DNA of 64,000 nucleotides from an uncultured Oscillospiraceae bacterium (GCA_904384225.1 CAJFJV010000006.1:1-64000); one strand, 5' to 3'. Shown: positions 20,408-30,516, counted from the stretch's first letter. Translations and numbers: made by a program. Notes: a model not told the origin generated them from the letters alone.

Positions 20408-21817
20408 GTGACAAATCTCATACGGCGTTTCTTTTCGATACGCTATATGCTCAAACCCTCTCAGCGCATAAATGCGCCGCTGCCTCCTACCAAAGAGGTT
20501 TACCGCCATCAGTTCAATCTCACATGGCCCTGCGCAATTGAATCTGTTCTTGTCAGCCTGATCGGTTCTATGGATACCATGATGGTAGGCGGCCTTGGTC
20601 CGGAAGCAATTGCCGCTGTCGGTATCACCAATCAACCGAAATTTATTCTCTTGGCCGTAAGTTTTTCTTTAAATGTTGGGGTTACGGCAGTCGTAGCACG
20701 GCGCAAGGGGCAGCAGGACACTGTAGGCGCAAACCGCTGCCTGCGGCAAGCTGTTATCATCAGTCTGGCGCTCTCCATTTTGATGTCCTTGCTTGGTGCG
20801 GTATTTGCGCGCCCTATCCTGCTGTTTGCCGGAGCAGGCCCGGATACCATTGAAGACGCTGTAATCTATTTCCAAATCCTGATGATCAGTATTGTCTTTA
20901 TGTCTCTGAGCCTGACAATCAACGCTGCCCAACGAGGTGCAGGAAACACCAAAATTTCTATGCGCACCAATCTTGCCGCCAATATCGTCAATATTATTTT
21001 GAATTATCTGCTGATCAACGGCATTTGGGTTTTCCCCAAAATGGGGGTCGCAGGCGCCGCGGCGGCAACTGCAATCGGTAATATCGTCGGCTGTATTATG
21101 TCCGTCATGTCATTGTTTTATCACGCTCATTTTCTTGACTTCCGCACTAAGACAAGCTGGCGGTTTGACAGGAAAACAATGGGCGCACTTGTCTCTATCA
21201 GCGGCAGCGCCATGGTTGAGCAGGTGTTTATGCGGATAGGCTTCTTTACATATGCCAAAATCGTTGCCGGCCTTGGGACGGTAGCCTTTGCAACACATCA
21301 GATCTGTATGAATATCATCAATCTTTCTTTTTCATTTGGAGACGGCCTTGGTGTTGCCGCATCCTCTCTTGTCGGGCAAAGCCTTGGGGAGAAGCGGCCG
21401 GATATGGCGATTATATATGGAAAAACTGGTCAGCGCATGGCTTTTTGCATTTCAAGTGCGCTATTCGTCTTTTTCCTATTAGGCCGCCATTTCCTGATGG
21501 AATTATTCACCGATGATGCGCGCGTCATTGCACTCGGTGGGATTATCCTCATTATCATTGCCTGCACAACACATGTCCAGACTGCACAAGTTGTTTATTC
21601 CGGCTGTCTGCGGGGAGCGGGAGACACAAAATTTGTTGCGCTATCCTCCTTTATTAGCATTGGTATCATACGCCCGGGGCTTTCTTGGATTCTTTGTTTC
21701 CCCTGCGGATTGGGCCTTGTAGGCGCATGGCTTGGCCTATTTGGGGATCAGTTTCTTCGCATGATATTCTGTATGACACGTTTCCGCGGCGGCCGTTGGA
21801 CAAAAATTGAACTATAG
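20408..21817 (+). CDS. MATE family efflux transporter
   Basis: 12-TM-like translation; SMDTMMVGGLGPEAIAAVGITNQPKFI. Confidence 0.92.
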   Translation: MTNLIRRFFSIRYMLKPSQRINAPLPPTKEVYRHQFNLTWPCAIESVLVSLIGSMDTMMVGGLGPEAIAAVGITNQPKFILLAVSFSLNVGVTAVVARRKGQQDTVGANRCLRQAVIISLALSILMSLLGAVFARPILLFAGAGPDTIEDAVIYFQILMISIVFMSLSLTINAAQRGAGNTKISMRTNLAANIVNIILNYLLINGIWVFPKMGVAGAAAATAIGNIVGCIMSVMSLFYHAHFLDFRTKTSWRFDRKTMGALVSISGSAMVEQVFMRIGFFTYAKIVAGLGTVAFATHQICMNIINLSFSFGDGLGVAASSLVGQSLGEKRPDMAIIYGKTGQRMAFCISSALFVFFLLGRHFLMELFTDDARVIALGGIILIIIACTTHVQTAQVVYSGCLRGAGDTKFVALSSFISIGIIRPGLSWILCFPCGLGLVGAWLGLFGDQFLRMIFCMTRFRGGRWTKIEL

Positions 21818-21846
21818 GCGATATTGCAAGAAAGGAATTACGCTAT

Positions 21847-22254
21847 ATGAAGCCAGCATCTATTAAATACTTATGGAAGGACCGTAAACGCATTTTAGGT
21901 ATGCCGCTCTCTTTTACCCGATACCGTTTAAGTGAAGACCGGATTTTTTTAGAGGTAGGCTTGCTGAATATGAAGCAGGAAGAAGTCCTTTTATACCGTG
22001 TCCGGGATTTAAGCCTATCACGCTCTTTTTGGCAGCGGATTTTTCGTGTGGGGACCGTACATTTACATTCTTCTGATAAAACTACTCCCGTTTTGGCGCT
22101 GAAAAATATCCGTTATCCAAATGAAGTAAAAGAACTGATTCATCGGCAGGTCGAAGAAATGAAAGTTTCCCGGCGCATGCGTGTAGGCGAAATTTTGGAT
22201 CACAACTTTTCCGATGGGGAGGACGAGGATATTCTTGCCTCTGATTTTGAATGA
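21847..22254 (+). CDS. Bacterial PH-domain protein (YdbS/YdbT-like)
   Basis: LSFTRYRLSEDRIFLEVGLLNMKQEEVLLYRVRDLSLSRSFWQRIFRVGTVHL. Confidence 0.75.
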   Translation: MKPASIKYLWKDRKRILGMPLSFTRYRLSEDRIFLEVGLLNMKQEEVLLYRVRDLSLSRSFWQRIFRVGTVHLHSSDKTTPVLALKNIRYPNEVKELIHRQVEEMKVSRRMRVGEILDHNFSDGEDEDILASDFE

Positions 22255-22748
22255 ACAGCCCTGTTTATCTGGAAACCGCCCGTTTGGTTCTACGCAATTT
22301 TAATGAAGCAGATCTTAATACGCTTGTCGATTACCGGAGCCATCCATTATGTGCCCAATATCAAAGAGGGCAATTTAAAGACCGTGAAAACCTAAGCCGG
22401 CTGATTGCACGCACCAAAACAGATGATCCATTTTCAATCGGGCAAAGCCGTCTGGCTATCGCGCGCAAGGACACCGAAGAAATAATCGGGGATTTGTTTG
22501 TGGGCATTTCAAAAAACACGGCTGCGCTGGGCTACACGATTTCTTACCGGTATCATCGACAGGGTTTTGCCTATGAACTGCTTTCCGCTTTTCTCCCCGC
22601 ACTTCAGTGCCGATTTCCAAACTATGATATTATCTGCTGTACCGATACAGAAAACACAGCAAGCATATCCCTGCTTTTAAAACTCGGATTTATAAAAGAG
22701 GGGTATAGAAAAGAAATAGATTCCCTCATATTCCGCCTCCCGAAATAG
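22251..22748 (+). CDS. GNAT family N-acetyltransferase (RimJ/RimL-like)
   Basis: LETARLVLRNFNEADLNTLVDYRSHP...GYTISYRYHRQGFAYELL; ATGA overlap with upstream gene. Confidence 0.88.
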   Translation: MNSPVYLETARLVLRNFNEADLNTLVDYRSHPLCAQYQRGQFKDRENLSRLIARTKTDDPFSIGQSRLAIARKDTEEIIGDLFVGISKNTAALGYTISYRYHRQGFAYELLSAFLPALQCRFPNYDIICCTDTENTASISLLLKLGFIKEGYRKEIDSLIFRLPK

Positions 22749-22754
22749 TGAACG

Positions 22755-22799
22755 AAAAGAGGCTTCGGTTTCAGTGCTTTGAAACCGAAGCCTCTTTTA
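22755..22799. terminator. Bidirectional terminator
   Basis: aaaagaggcttcggtttca...tgaaaccgaagcctctttta. Confidence 0.88.
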
Positions 22800-22847
22800 T
22801 TTCGCCTAAACGCCCTATTTTTATCTGTCCGGCGTACAAGATTTTTC

Positions 22848-23708
22848 TTAGCTTTTACGGTAGCTATGTATCATCGCCTGTGTCCCACAATCTCCAAACC
22901 CTTCTTTTTCAAGCGCTTCATTCATTTTCAGTACCTGCTCTAATATGGGCAGCGGATCGGCACTTTGCTCCAATGCAATCCGCATATCCTTGACAAAATG
23001 CTTTAAAAAGAATCCTGGCGCATCGTCGCCGTTTATCATTTTGGGCCCATTCGCACGCATCTGAAAACTTCCCGCTGCGCCGTTTTCAATACTTTCAAGC
23101 ATTTTTGCCGTATCAAGGCCAACACGTTCACCATAAGCAACCGCTTCACAAACACCCGCAAGGGCCCCGGCTATGGCAATTTGATTTGCCATTTTGGTGT
23201 GTTGTCCGGCGCCATGCCCGCCTTCATAAACGATGGTTTTCCCCATTGCACGGAACAACGGAAGACTGGCCGCAAAATCGGTCTCATTCCCGCCTACCAT
23301 GATCGACAGCGTTCCCTCTCTTGCCCCGGTGTCGCCGCCAGAAACGGGCGCATCTAACACATGCAGATTTTTTTCCCGCCCAGCTTCTGCAATGCGAAGG
23401 CTAAGGCGGGGATCTGTCGTTGTCATATCGATCAGGAAAGCGCCCTGCTCTGCTCCCGACAAAATACCGTTTTCGCCGAAATAGACATCTTCTACATCCT
23501 TTGGATAGCCGACCATTGTTATGACAGCTTCCTGACCCATCGCGCACTTAGCCGGGCTTTCTGCCCATTGTACACCAGTCTGCCGTAAAAAATCTTCGAT
23601 CTTTTCCTTCCGGCGGGTATATACCGTCAATTCAAAACCGGCCTTCACTAAGTTCGCCGCCATTCCCCGTCCCATAATACCAATTCCGATAAATCCGATT
23701 TTTTTCAT
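22848..23708 (-). CDS. NAD(P)-dependent 3-hydroxyisobutyrate dehydrogenase-family reductase
   Basis: MKKIGFIGIGIMGRGMAANLVKAGFELTVYTR; DAPVSGGDTGAREGTLSIMVGG; GQHTKMANQI. Confidence 0.92.
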   Translation of the reverse strand: MKKIGFIGIGIMGRGMAANLVKAGFELTVYTRRKEKIEDFLRQTGVQWAESPAKCAMGQEAVITMVGYPKDVEDVYFGENGILSGAEQGAFLIDMTTTDPRLSLRIAEAGREKNLHVLDAPVSGGDTGAREGTLSIMVGGNETDFAASLPLFRAMGKTIVYEGGHGAGQHTKMANQIAIAGALAGVCEAVAYGERVGLDTAKMLESIENGAAGSFQMRANGPKMINGDDAPGFFLKHFVKDMRIALEQSADPLPILEQVLKMNEALEKEGFGDCGTQAMIHSYRKS

Positions 23709-23871
23709 GGATGCTCAACCCTCTCTTTTTAAGCCCAAATGGCTCGTCAATATTTTTATTATAACGGAAGCCGCTCTATAAAGCAAACAGGGAATTTGAT
23801 AAAAAGCACGCCTTTTTTAATATATAGCCTCCCACTGCACACCATCCCCCCATGAGCAAACCAAATATAAA

Positions 23872-23924
23872 AAAGCAGAAGGCCGCCTCTGCGCAATGCA
23901 GCCTGCGGTCTTCTGCTATCGTTT
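23872..23924 (-). terminator. Hairpin, probable terminator of IMPDH transcript
   Basis: AGCAGAAGgCCGC/GCGGtCTTCTGCT, T-run on minus strand. Confidence 0.65.
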
Positions 23925-24062
23925 GTATCTGTTTGGATAGGGAATCCCTATCCTTTTATAAAGCCTCTGAATCCCGGCATGCGTTTCAGAAGCACAGGAT
24001 TAAAGCCTTCCTAAAAGGGGTTCCATAATACAGCGATCCCTCTTTATATTTTCTATTCCGCT

Positions 24063-25580
24063 TTATTTGGAATAATGAGCGGCGTTGTTGTCCTTTAAAA
24101 CAACATCATGCGCGCCGCCCTCAACAATGCTGGTGGAGGACACGAGCGTCAGCTTCGCCTTCTTTTGAAGCTCTGCAATAGAAAGAACGCCGCAGTTGCA
24201 CATTGTAGACCGAACCTTTGCAAGCGATTTATTCACGTTTTCTTTCAATGGACCGGCATAAGGAACATAGGAATCGACGCCCTCTTCAAAAGACAATTTG
24301 GCGTCGCCGCCCAAGTCATAACGCTGCCAATTGCGTGCACGGTTGGAGCCTTCGCCCCAATATTCTTTCATATAATTGCCGTTAATAATAACTTTATTGG
24401 TCGGGCTTTCATCAAAACGGGAAAAATACCGTCCCAGCATAATAAAGTCCGCACCCATTGCAAGCGCAAGCGTCATATGATAGTCGTGTACAATACCACC
24501 GTCGGAGCAGACCGGGATATAAATGCCGGTTTCCTCAAAGTACTCGTCACGCGCTTTGGCCACTTCTATCAATGCGGTAGCCTGTCCGCGGCCGATCCCC
24601 TTTTGCTCACGGGTGATACAGATTGAGCCGCCGCCGATACCGACTTTTACAAAATCTGCACCTGCCTTAGCCAGAAACAAAAAGCCGTCGCGGTCAACCA
24701 CATTGCCTGCGCCCACTTTTACGTTATCGCCGTAACGTTCACGGATCCACGCCAGTGTACGGGACTGCCACTCCGTAAAGCCTTCGGAGGAATCGATACA
24801 TAAAACATCTGCCCCCGCTTCAACCAGAGCCGGCACACGCTCGGCGTAATCGCGCGTATTGATGCCTGCACCAACTACATACCGCTTGGAACTATCCAAC
24901 AGCTCGTTTGTGTTTTCTTTATGTGTCGAATAGTCTTTACGGAAAACCATATATTTTAAATGCTGATCCTTATCAATCAACGGAAGGGAGTTCAGTTTGT
25001 TTTCCCAAATAATATCGTTTGCTTCCTTCAAAGTAGTCGTATCTGGTGCACAGATCAGCTTTTCAAACGGCGTCATAAAAGACGACACTACCTCGTCTTT
25101 AGACATACGGCTGATACGGTAATCCCGGCTGGTTACAATCCCCAAAAGGCGCCCGTTTGCCGTACCGTCCTCTGTGACGGCGACCGTTGAATGCCCCGTT
25201 TTTTCTTTAAGCGCCAAAATATCGGCCAAAGTTGCATCCGGACGAATATTGGAATCGCTGGTTACAAATCCTGCCTTATAGCTTTTGACGCGGGCTACCA
25301 TTGCCGCTTCGCTCTCTACCGACTGTGAGCCATAGATAAAAGAGATGCCGCCTTCTTTTGCAAGGGCGATTGCCATTTCTTCGCCGGAAACGGACTGCAT
25401 AATCGCAGACACAAGCGGAATATTCATCGTTATCGCGGAAGTCTCACCCTTTTTAAACTTTACAACAGGCGTCTTCAGGCTGACATTTGCAGGAATACAT
25501 TCCGCAGAGGAATACCCCGGGACAAGCAGGTATTCACCAAACGTACGGGACGGTTCTTCAAAATAGAAAGCCATGTTCAT
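24063..25580 (-). CDS. guaB: IMP dehydrogenase, divergent (Tritrichomonas-like) type with CBS region
   Basis: [26 protein letters not shown], catalytic Cys in SICI, flap dyad [23 protein letters not shown]. Confidence 0.93.
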   Translation of the reverse strand: MNMAFYFEEPSRTFGEYLLVPGYSSAECIPANVSLKTPVVKFKKGETSAITMNIPLVSAIMQSVSGEEMAIALAKEGGISFIYGSQSVESEAAMVARVKSYKAGFVTSDSNIRPDATLADILALKEKTGHSTVAVTEDGTANGRLLGIVTSRDYRISRMSKDEVVSSFMTPFEKLICAPDTTTLKEANDIIWENKLNSLPLIDKDQHLKYMVFRKDYSTHKENTNELLDSSKRYVVGAGINTRDYAERVPALVEAGADVLCIDSSEGFTEWQSRTLAWIRERYGDNVKVGAGNVVDRDGFLFLAKAGADFVKVGIGGGSICITREQKGIGRGQATALIEVAKARDEYFEETGIYIPVCSDGGIVHDYHMTLALAMGADFIMLGRYFSRFDESPTNKVIINGNYMKEYWGEGSNRARNWQRYDLGGDAKLSFEEGVDSYVPYAGPLKENVNKSLAKVRSTMCNCGVLSIAELQKKAKLTLVSSTSIVEGGAHDVVLKDNNAAHYSK

Positions 25581-25611
25581 CTCTCCTCATTTTTATTGTA
25601 TTTTATTCTTT

Positions 25612-25640
25612 ACAATACTATGGAAAAAGCACAAAGTCAA
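25612..25640 (-). promoter_or_regulatory. Sigma-A promoter for IMPDH gene
   Basis: TTGACT - 17 nt - TATTGT on minus strand. Confidence 0.75.
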
Positions 25641-25663
25641 GACATCAAACCGACTTTGTGCTT
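25627..25663 (-). terminator. pyk terminator hairpin, overlapping the IMPDH -35 box
   Basis: Perfect 12-bp inverted repeat AAGCACAAAGTC/GACTTTGTGCTT followed by TTTCC on minus strand. Confidence 0.75.
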
Positions 25664-25723
25664 CTCTCATAGACAAATTCAGCGAAAGCGTCCATTTTTT
25701 CGCCGTTTTCTGCCCGGATTCCG

Positions 25724-27475
25724 TTAGGTTTTGTTCGCCATATTGCAAACAATCCCGCGTTCCGCATCCAGCGTGACATTTGTTCCGGAGCGTAGGATAT
25801 CTGTTGCATTCTTTGCGCCTACAAGAACCGGTTTTCCAAGCGCCAACCCAACAATAGCCGCATGAGAATTGGCACCGTCCTGCTCAGTAATAATACCGGC
25901 ACAGTCCTTTATCAAATCAAGGATGGCATTGGAGGTCTTAGGAATGACGAGAATCTCACCCGGCTTAAATTGCTGACGCGCCTCCTCTTCGCTGTCGCAC
26001 ACACACAGATTTGCATGCACCTGCTGCGCCGTAATGCCGGTACCTGTAATCAAAATATCGCCCACAATGTGTACGCGCATCATGTTCGTAGTCCCTGAAA
26101 TACCAAGCGGAACACCGGCCGTAATGCAAACCAAATCGCCGTCTTCTATCAGGTTTAAATTTTGGGCACAGTTGATAGCATGGTCGAACAGTTCATCTTC
26201 GCTGTGCTTTTCCTCTAAGAGCATCGGCGTCACACCCCACGAAAGGCTCAACTGATGGTATGCCTGCTCATTCGGCGTACCCGAAATAATCGGGCACTGC
26301 GGCCGGTATTTCGAAATCATACGCGCTGTTTGCCCTGTCGTGGTGACAGTCAGAATCGCGGCAGCCTTCAAATCGGTTGCCGTGGTAACCGTCGCATGAG
26401 AAATCGCGTTTGTGATATTCGGAAGATCCGTTGAAACACGGGTTCTAAATTGTTTTTCATAGTCGATTTCCCGTTCCGCCCGTTCCGCAATCAGCGCCAT
26501 AGTCTTAAGCGCTTCAACCGGATAAGCACCCGCTGCTGTTTCTCCCGAAAGCATGATCGCGCTGGTTCCGTCATAAATGGCGTTGGCAACATCTGTGGTC
26601 TCTGCCCGTGTCGGCCGCGGATTCTTAATCATGGAATCCAGCATCTGTGTCGCTGTCACTACAACCTTTCCGGCATTATACGCTTTATGGATCAGTTTCT
26701 TTTGGATGCCCGGAAGCTCTTCGAAGGCAATCTCCACGCCCATATCGCCGCGGGCGACCATAATGCCATCTGCCACGCGGAGAATCTCGTCTATATTTTT
26801 TACGCCCTCCGCATTTTCGATTTTAGCAATGACCCGGATACTCTTGGCGTCAGCCGTGCTCAAAATTGCGCGCACATCCTCAATATCCTCGGCACAACGC
26901 ACAAAAGATGCGGCAATAAAATCAAATCCCATCTCCGCGCCAAATAAGATGTCACTTTTATCCTGTTCGCTAATGTATGGCATAGACAGACGGATTCCGG
27001 GAACATTTACCCCTTTCCGGTCGGATACCGGCCCTCCATTATCCACAAGACATTCAATATCAGTCTCGGTATGGGAAAGCACATGCATTTCGATCAAACC
27101 GTCGTCAATCAAAATGCGGCAGCCATCGTAAATATCCATCGGAAGCTGTTTATAAGACACAGACACGCACTTTTCCGTACCCGGAACGTCGCGTGTCGTC
27201 AAGGTAAAGTGATCGCCTTTATGCAGCATGACTTTCCCTTTTTCAAAAAGGCCTACACGGATTTCCGGCCCCTTTGTATCGAGCAAAATACCCACTGGTA
27301 AAGAGAGCTCCCGGCGAATGCGGTCGACCTGCTCAAAGCGCTTCTTATGATCCGCATGCGTAGAATGCGAAAAATTAAAACGTGCTACATTCATCCCCGC
27401 CAGCATCAGCTCCCGCACAACCTCGTCGGAATCGGTCGCCGGCCCTAACGTGCAGATTATCTTCGTCTTTCTCAC
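25724..27475 (-). CDS. pyk: Pyruvate kinase with C-terminal PEP-utiliser domain
   Basis: MRKTKIICTLGPATDSDEVVRELMLAGMNVARFNFSH; GDMGVEI; C-term ITEQDGANSHAAIVGLALGKPVLVGAKNATD. Confidence 0.97.
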   Translation of the reverse strand: MRKTKIICTLGPATDSDEVVRELMLAGMNVARFNFSHSTHADHKKRFEQVDRIRRELSLPVGILLDTKGPEIRVGLFEKGKVMLHKGDHFTLTTRDVPGTEKCVSVSYKQLPMDIYDGCRILIDDGLIEMHVLSHTETDIECLVDNGGPVSDRKGVNVPGIRLSMPYISEQDKSDILFGAEMGFDFIAASFVRCAEDIEDVRAILSTADAKSIRVIAKIENAEGVKNIDEILRVADGIMVARGDMGVEIAFEELPGIQKKLIHKAYNAGKVVVTATQMLDSMIKNPRPTRAETTDVANAIYDGTSAIMLSGETAAGAYPVEALKTMALIAERAEREIDYEKQFRTRVSTDLPNITNAISHATVTTATDLKAAAILTVTTTGQTARMISKYRPQCPIISGTPNEQAYHQLSLSWGVTPMLLEEKHSEDELFDHAINCAQNLNLIEDGDLVCITAGVPLGISGTTNMMRVHIVGDILITGTGITAQQVHANLCVCDSEEEARQQFKPGEILVIPKTSNAILDLIKDCAGIITEQDGANSHAAIVGLALGKPVLVGAKNATDILRSGTNVTLDAERGIVCNMANKT

Positions 27476-27609
27476 GGAAAAAACCTCCCTTGTATTTTAA
27501 ACAGGCAGATTGTTTTCCACCTGTGCGCCAGTCGGCGCATGTCCTTTTCCCTTTTTCTTTATACATTCTCATTTTACACGATTCCATGCACAAAGAAAAG
27601 TCCCTATTT

Positions 27610-28374
27610 TTATAAATTCGGTAAAAGCGTAAAAATCAGCAGAATCAGACCATAGCAAACAGGCTGATGCAGCAGGTAAACCACAATAGTATGTCGGCCA
27701 ACAAAGGCAAGCGGGCGGCAGTGCATCCGGTAAAACCATTTTGGGCACCTTCCGTCCCGCACAAGGCGGCCAAAGCAAACGCCGGCGAAGAACGCAAACA
27801 TCCATGGCAAGATGGGAAAATAGTCAGAAGAGAAAAATCCCGTTCCGGGAAAACCGAGTGCAAACAGATACGGTGTCCCGTACAGGGCGCGCGGCAAAGA
27901 GATCGTAAAAAACGGCGCCAGCCCGACGCTTCCCTGTGGAATATTAGAAAAAAACCAGAAAAAGAGCAGCCCCGCCGCGACGCCTAAAGCCGGCGGCATA
28001 TGCACAGCAATCCTTTTTAAAAGCGGGAACAGCATCATTGCAATACCTAAAAAATGCAATATGCCAAATGCTATCAATTCAGCAGGCATAAACACTGCCG
28101 TAACCAAGGTAAGCGCCATCCCCAGCGCAAAACAAATCGCACCTCTTTTTAGATTGGAACGCGAATAGTGTCCTGCTGTACCGGAAATAAAAATAAACAA
28201 CCCTGCAAAAAGAGGCTGCAGAATATCCTGCATAACCGGTGAAGTAAAAACCGGAAAATCCACCCCAAATATCACAACCAGATCATACATGGCATGATAA
28301 AACACCATACAAATGATCGCGAATCCCCGCACTTCATCAATGAGATGCACCCGAGACGAAAGATCTTTTTTCAA
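27610..28374 (-). CDS. DUF1624-type (heparan-alpha-glucosaminide N-acetyltransferase-like) membrane protein; TTG start placed at 28374
   Basis: RVHLIDEVRGFAIICMVFYHAMYDLVVIFGVD, multiple TMs; GGGAGG RBS before TTG. Confidence 0.82.
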   Translation of the reverse strand: MKKDLSSRVHLIDEVRGFAIICMVFYHAMYDLVVIFGVDFPVFTSPVMQDILQPLFAGLFIFISGTAGHYSRSNLKRGAICFALGMALTLVTAVFMPAELIAFGILHFLGIAMMLFPLLKRIAVHMPPALGVAAGLLFFWFFSNIPQGSVGLAPFFTISLPRALYGTPYLFALGFPGTGFFSSDYFPILPWMFAFFAGVCFGRLVRDGRCPKWFYRMHCRPLAFVGRHTIVVYLLHQPVCYGLILLIFTLLPNL

Positions 28375-28624
28375 ACCGCTTCCTCCCTGAATCCAAAAGA
28401 TGTCCTGTACTGTTTTCACAGCCCGCATGCCTATGCGGGGCTATTTTTATAATCCTACCATGAAAACAGCGGTGTTGTCAAAAAAAGCTGTGCTCCCCTT
28501 TTCCTTTTATCCCGCCTACTTATAATCAAATAATCAAAAAGCCGAACGCCTGTTATCAAAAAACATCTCGGTGTCCTACTCAGATTTTCGTCCGTACAAC
28601 AGAGAGAGTGCCAATCCTTAATCC

Positions 28625-28783
28625 TGTATTTCAGCGCAAATAACCCTCTTGCGCAGATACGGCATCCTTTTACCCCGTGCACATATCATAACGGTGGTTT
28701 TGAAAACACGGAAATATACATTTTTTCCAACAAGTAGGTTGTATTTCAGGGCGAACAATGCAGCGGGCATCCCTTTTTTCAAC
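28625..28783. repeat. Pair of diverged direct repeats about 115 bp apart
   Basis: CTGTATTTCAGcGCaAAtAA...GGCATCCtTTT at 28625-28675 and TGTATTTCAGgGCgAAcAA...GGCATCCcTTT at 28740-28783; both encode LFALKY on minus strand in different frames. Confidence 0.55.
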
Positions 28784-28875
28784 ATATACATGTATATCCT
28801 GTTGAAAAACAGACTCAGAATCCCTTCTTTTTGCAAATAATAGGCGTTCTTATTTTCCTATCTTCGGCATTAGCC

Positions 28876-29028
28876 TTCTTTCTGAAAACCGAATGGAGCT
28901 ACCGACACAAACCGGCTGCTTTTTCTGAAGCAAATGAAATGATTGACCGCTATATCCGTCTCTACAGCCATGAGCACATCCAGTTCAAGACTGGAGAGGC
29001 GCCGCTTGCGCGACGCCTCTCCGCTTAA
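28876..29028 (+). pseudogene. C-terminal remnant of an IS3-family (IS150/IS3 orfB-like) transposase
   Basis: FFLKTEWSYRHKPAAFSEANEMIDRYIRLYSHEHIQFKTGEAPLARRLSA resembles DDE transposase C-terminus (..LKTE....Y...N..ER.Q.K....P...R). Confidence 0.75.
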
Positions 29029-29130
29029 AACTTCATATTCCCTACACAGGCACCTTTTTGTGCTGTCCGCACAATTTGGGCCGGTTCAACCGAACCCTGC
29101 CTTTTATAATTTATAGGATCATATTCCCCG

Positions 29131-30054
29131 TTAAGGAATCATATTTCCCGCCGCTTTGTATAAACCGTACCACTCTTCACGTGTAAGCGGCAAGGAAGCG
29201 CCTGCACAGCTCTCCCGCATATGCGCGATACTCGTTGTTCCAAGGATAACCTGAATATTTGCCGGATGACGTGTGAGGAACGCAGTCGCTATAGCCGTCG
29301 GCGCAACTTGGTACTGTTCAGCAAGGCGACAGATTTCCTCATTCAGGCCTGCATATTTTTCTTTATCGTTGAAAACGACACCCTCGAAAAAGCCTTTCTG
29401 GAAAGGAGACCATGCTTGAATCGTAATATCGTTTAGCCTACAATAGTCCAGCACACCGCCGTCACGGTTGATGCTTTGATCAATCGCCATATTAACCGCC
29501 ATACCGCTATCAATCATCGGCGTGTGTGCGATTCCAATCTGCAATTGGTTTACCTGCAGTTTTTGATGAAGGGATTTCTCAAGCAGCCTCATCTGCATGG
29601 GGTTGTGATTCGAAACGCCGAAAAAGCGCACTTTTCCAGCCGCATACAGCCGGTCAAACGCTTCCGCCACTTCATCCGGTTCCATCAAAGCATCCGGACG
29701 GTGCAGCAGGAGAACATCCAAATATTCCATATTTAACGCTTTCAAGCTGTCGTCTACCTGCTTTAAAATATGCTGCTGTGAAAAATCGTAGCCAAACGGG
29801 CGGATGCCGCATTTCGTCTGTACGATTATCTGATCACGTTTGATACCCGTTAAAGCCAAAGCTTCTGCAAACCAACGCTCACAGGCGTGATCCCCGCCAT
29901 AGATATCCGCATGGTCAAAAAAATTAATTCCCTCTTCCACTGCGGCTTCAATCAGCTTTGCAACTTCTTCCTTCGTTTTTCCGTTAATCCGCATACAGCC
30001 CATTGCAAGGTTTGAAACCTGAAGGCCTGTTTTGCCAAGCTCAAAATATTTCAT
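29131..30054 (-). CDS. Aldo/keto reductase
   Basis: MKYFELGKTGLQVSNLAMGCMRINGKTKEEV; FFDHADIYGGD; LLHRPD. Confidence 0.94.
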   Translation of the reverse strand: MKYFELGKTGLQVSNLAMGCMRINGKTKEEVAKLIEAAVEEGINFFDHADIYGGDHACERWFAEALALTGIKRDQIIVQTKCGIRPFGYDFSQQHILKQVDDSLKALNMEYLDVLLLHRPDALMEPDEVAEAFDRLYAAGKVRFFGVSNHNPMQMRLLEKSLHQKLQVNQLQIGIAHTPMIDSGMAVNMAIDQSINRDGGVLDYCRLNDITIQAWSPFQKGFFEGVVFNDKEKYAGLNEEICRLAEQYQVAPTAIATAFLTRHPANIQVILGTTSIAHMRESCAGASLPLTREEWYGLYKAAGNMIP

Positions 30055-30075
30055 ATCCTGTTTCCATCCTTTCTT

Positions 30076-30516
30076 TTATTTGGAGAGTGCCCGGAGCGGT
30101 TCCTCCACTCCTGCCTCCATCTTTGCATATAGCTCGGGCATCCGCCGTTTGACATTGACCGGCAGAAAGGTTTGGCTGTCGACGAAGGCATGCTCCGTCG
30201 ACCCAAAGGAAAGCGGCCGCTCTGTGTCTGCGCGGCGCAGCTCATATTCCAAGCGAATCCGCACCGGCGACAGCCTGACCGTACGAGTATAAACCGTCAG
30301 TTCATCTTCATAATGCGCCGGTATTTTATATATGGTTTCCAGCTTGGTCAGCGGCATCATGACGCCCCTTTTTTCCATCTCGCTATACGAAATCCCGAAG
30401 CTTTTAATAAATTCCGTCCGCGCCTGCTCAAACCAGACGGCATAATTCGCATGATGCGCAATGCCCATTTGATCGGTCTCCGCATAGCGCACGACAATTT
30501 TCGTTTCTGTTATCAT
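30076..30516 (-). CDS. Acyl-CoA thioesterase, YbgC/hotdog fold; start placed at MITETKIVVRY
   Basis: VRYAETDQMGIAHHANYAVWFEQARTEFIKSFGISYSEMEKRG. Confidence 0.92.
   Translation of the reverse strand: MITETKIVVRYAETDQMGIAHHANYAVWFEQARTEFIKSFGISYSEMEKRGVMMPLTKLETIYKIPAHYEDELTVYTRTVRLSPVRIRLEYELRRADTERPLSFGSTEHAFVDSQTFLPVNVKRRMPELYAKMEAGVEEPLRALSK

Noticed and set aside
26577-27131. 184-aa antisense ORF inside pyk, and 59098..59709 inside the ABC exporter
   Set aside because: Low-complexity Ser/Ile-rich shadow translations of the opposite-strand genes.
28419-28449. Hairpin agcccgcatgcctatgcggggctattttt as a plus-strand terminator
   Set aside because: No plus-strand gene ends here; it lies in the 5' leader of a minus-strand gene, so role unclear.
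28455-28836. Minus-strand ORFs 28455..28682 and 28618..28836 as real small proteins
   Set aside because: Mutually overlapping, frame-inconsistent reading of the same diverged repeat, no RBS; kept only as a repeat observation.
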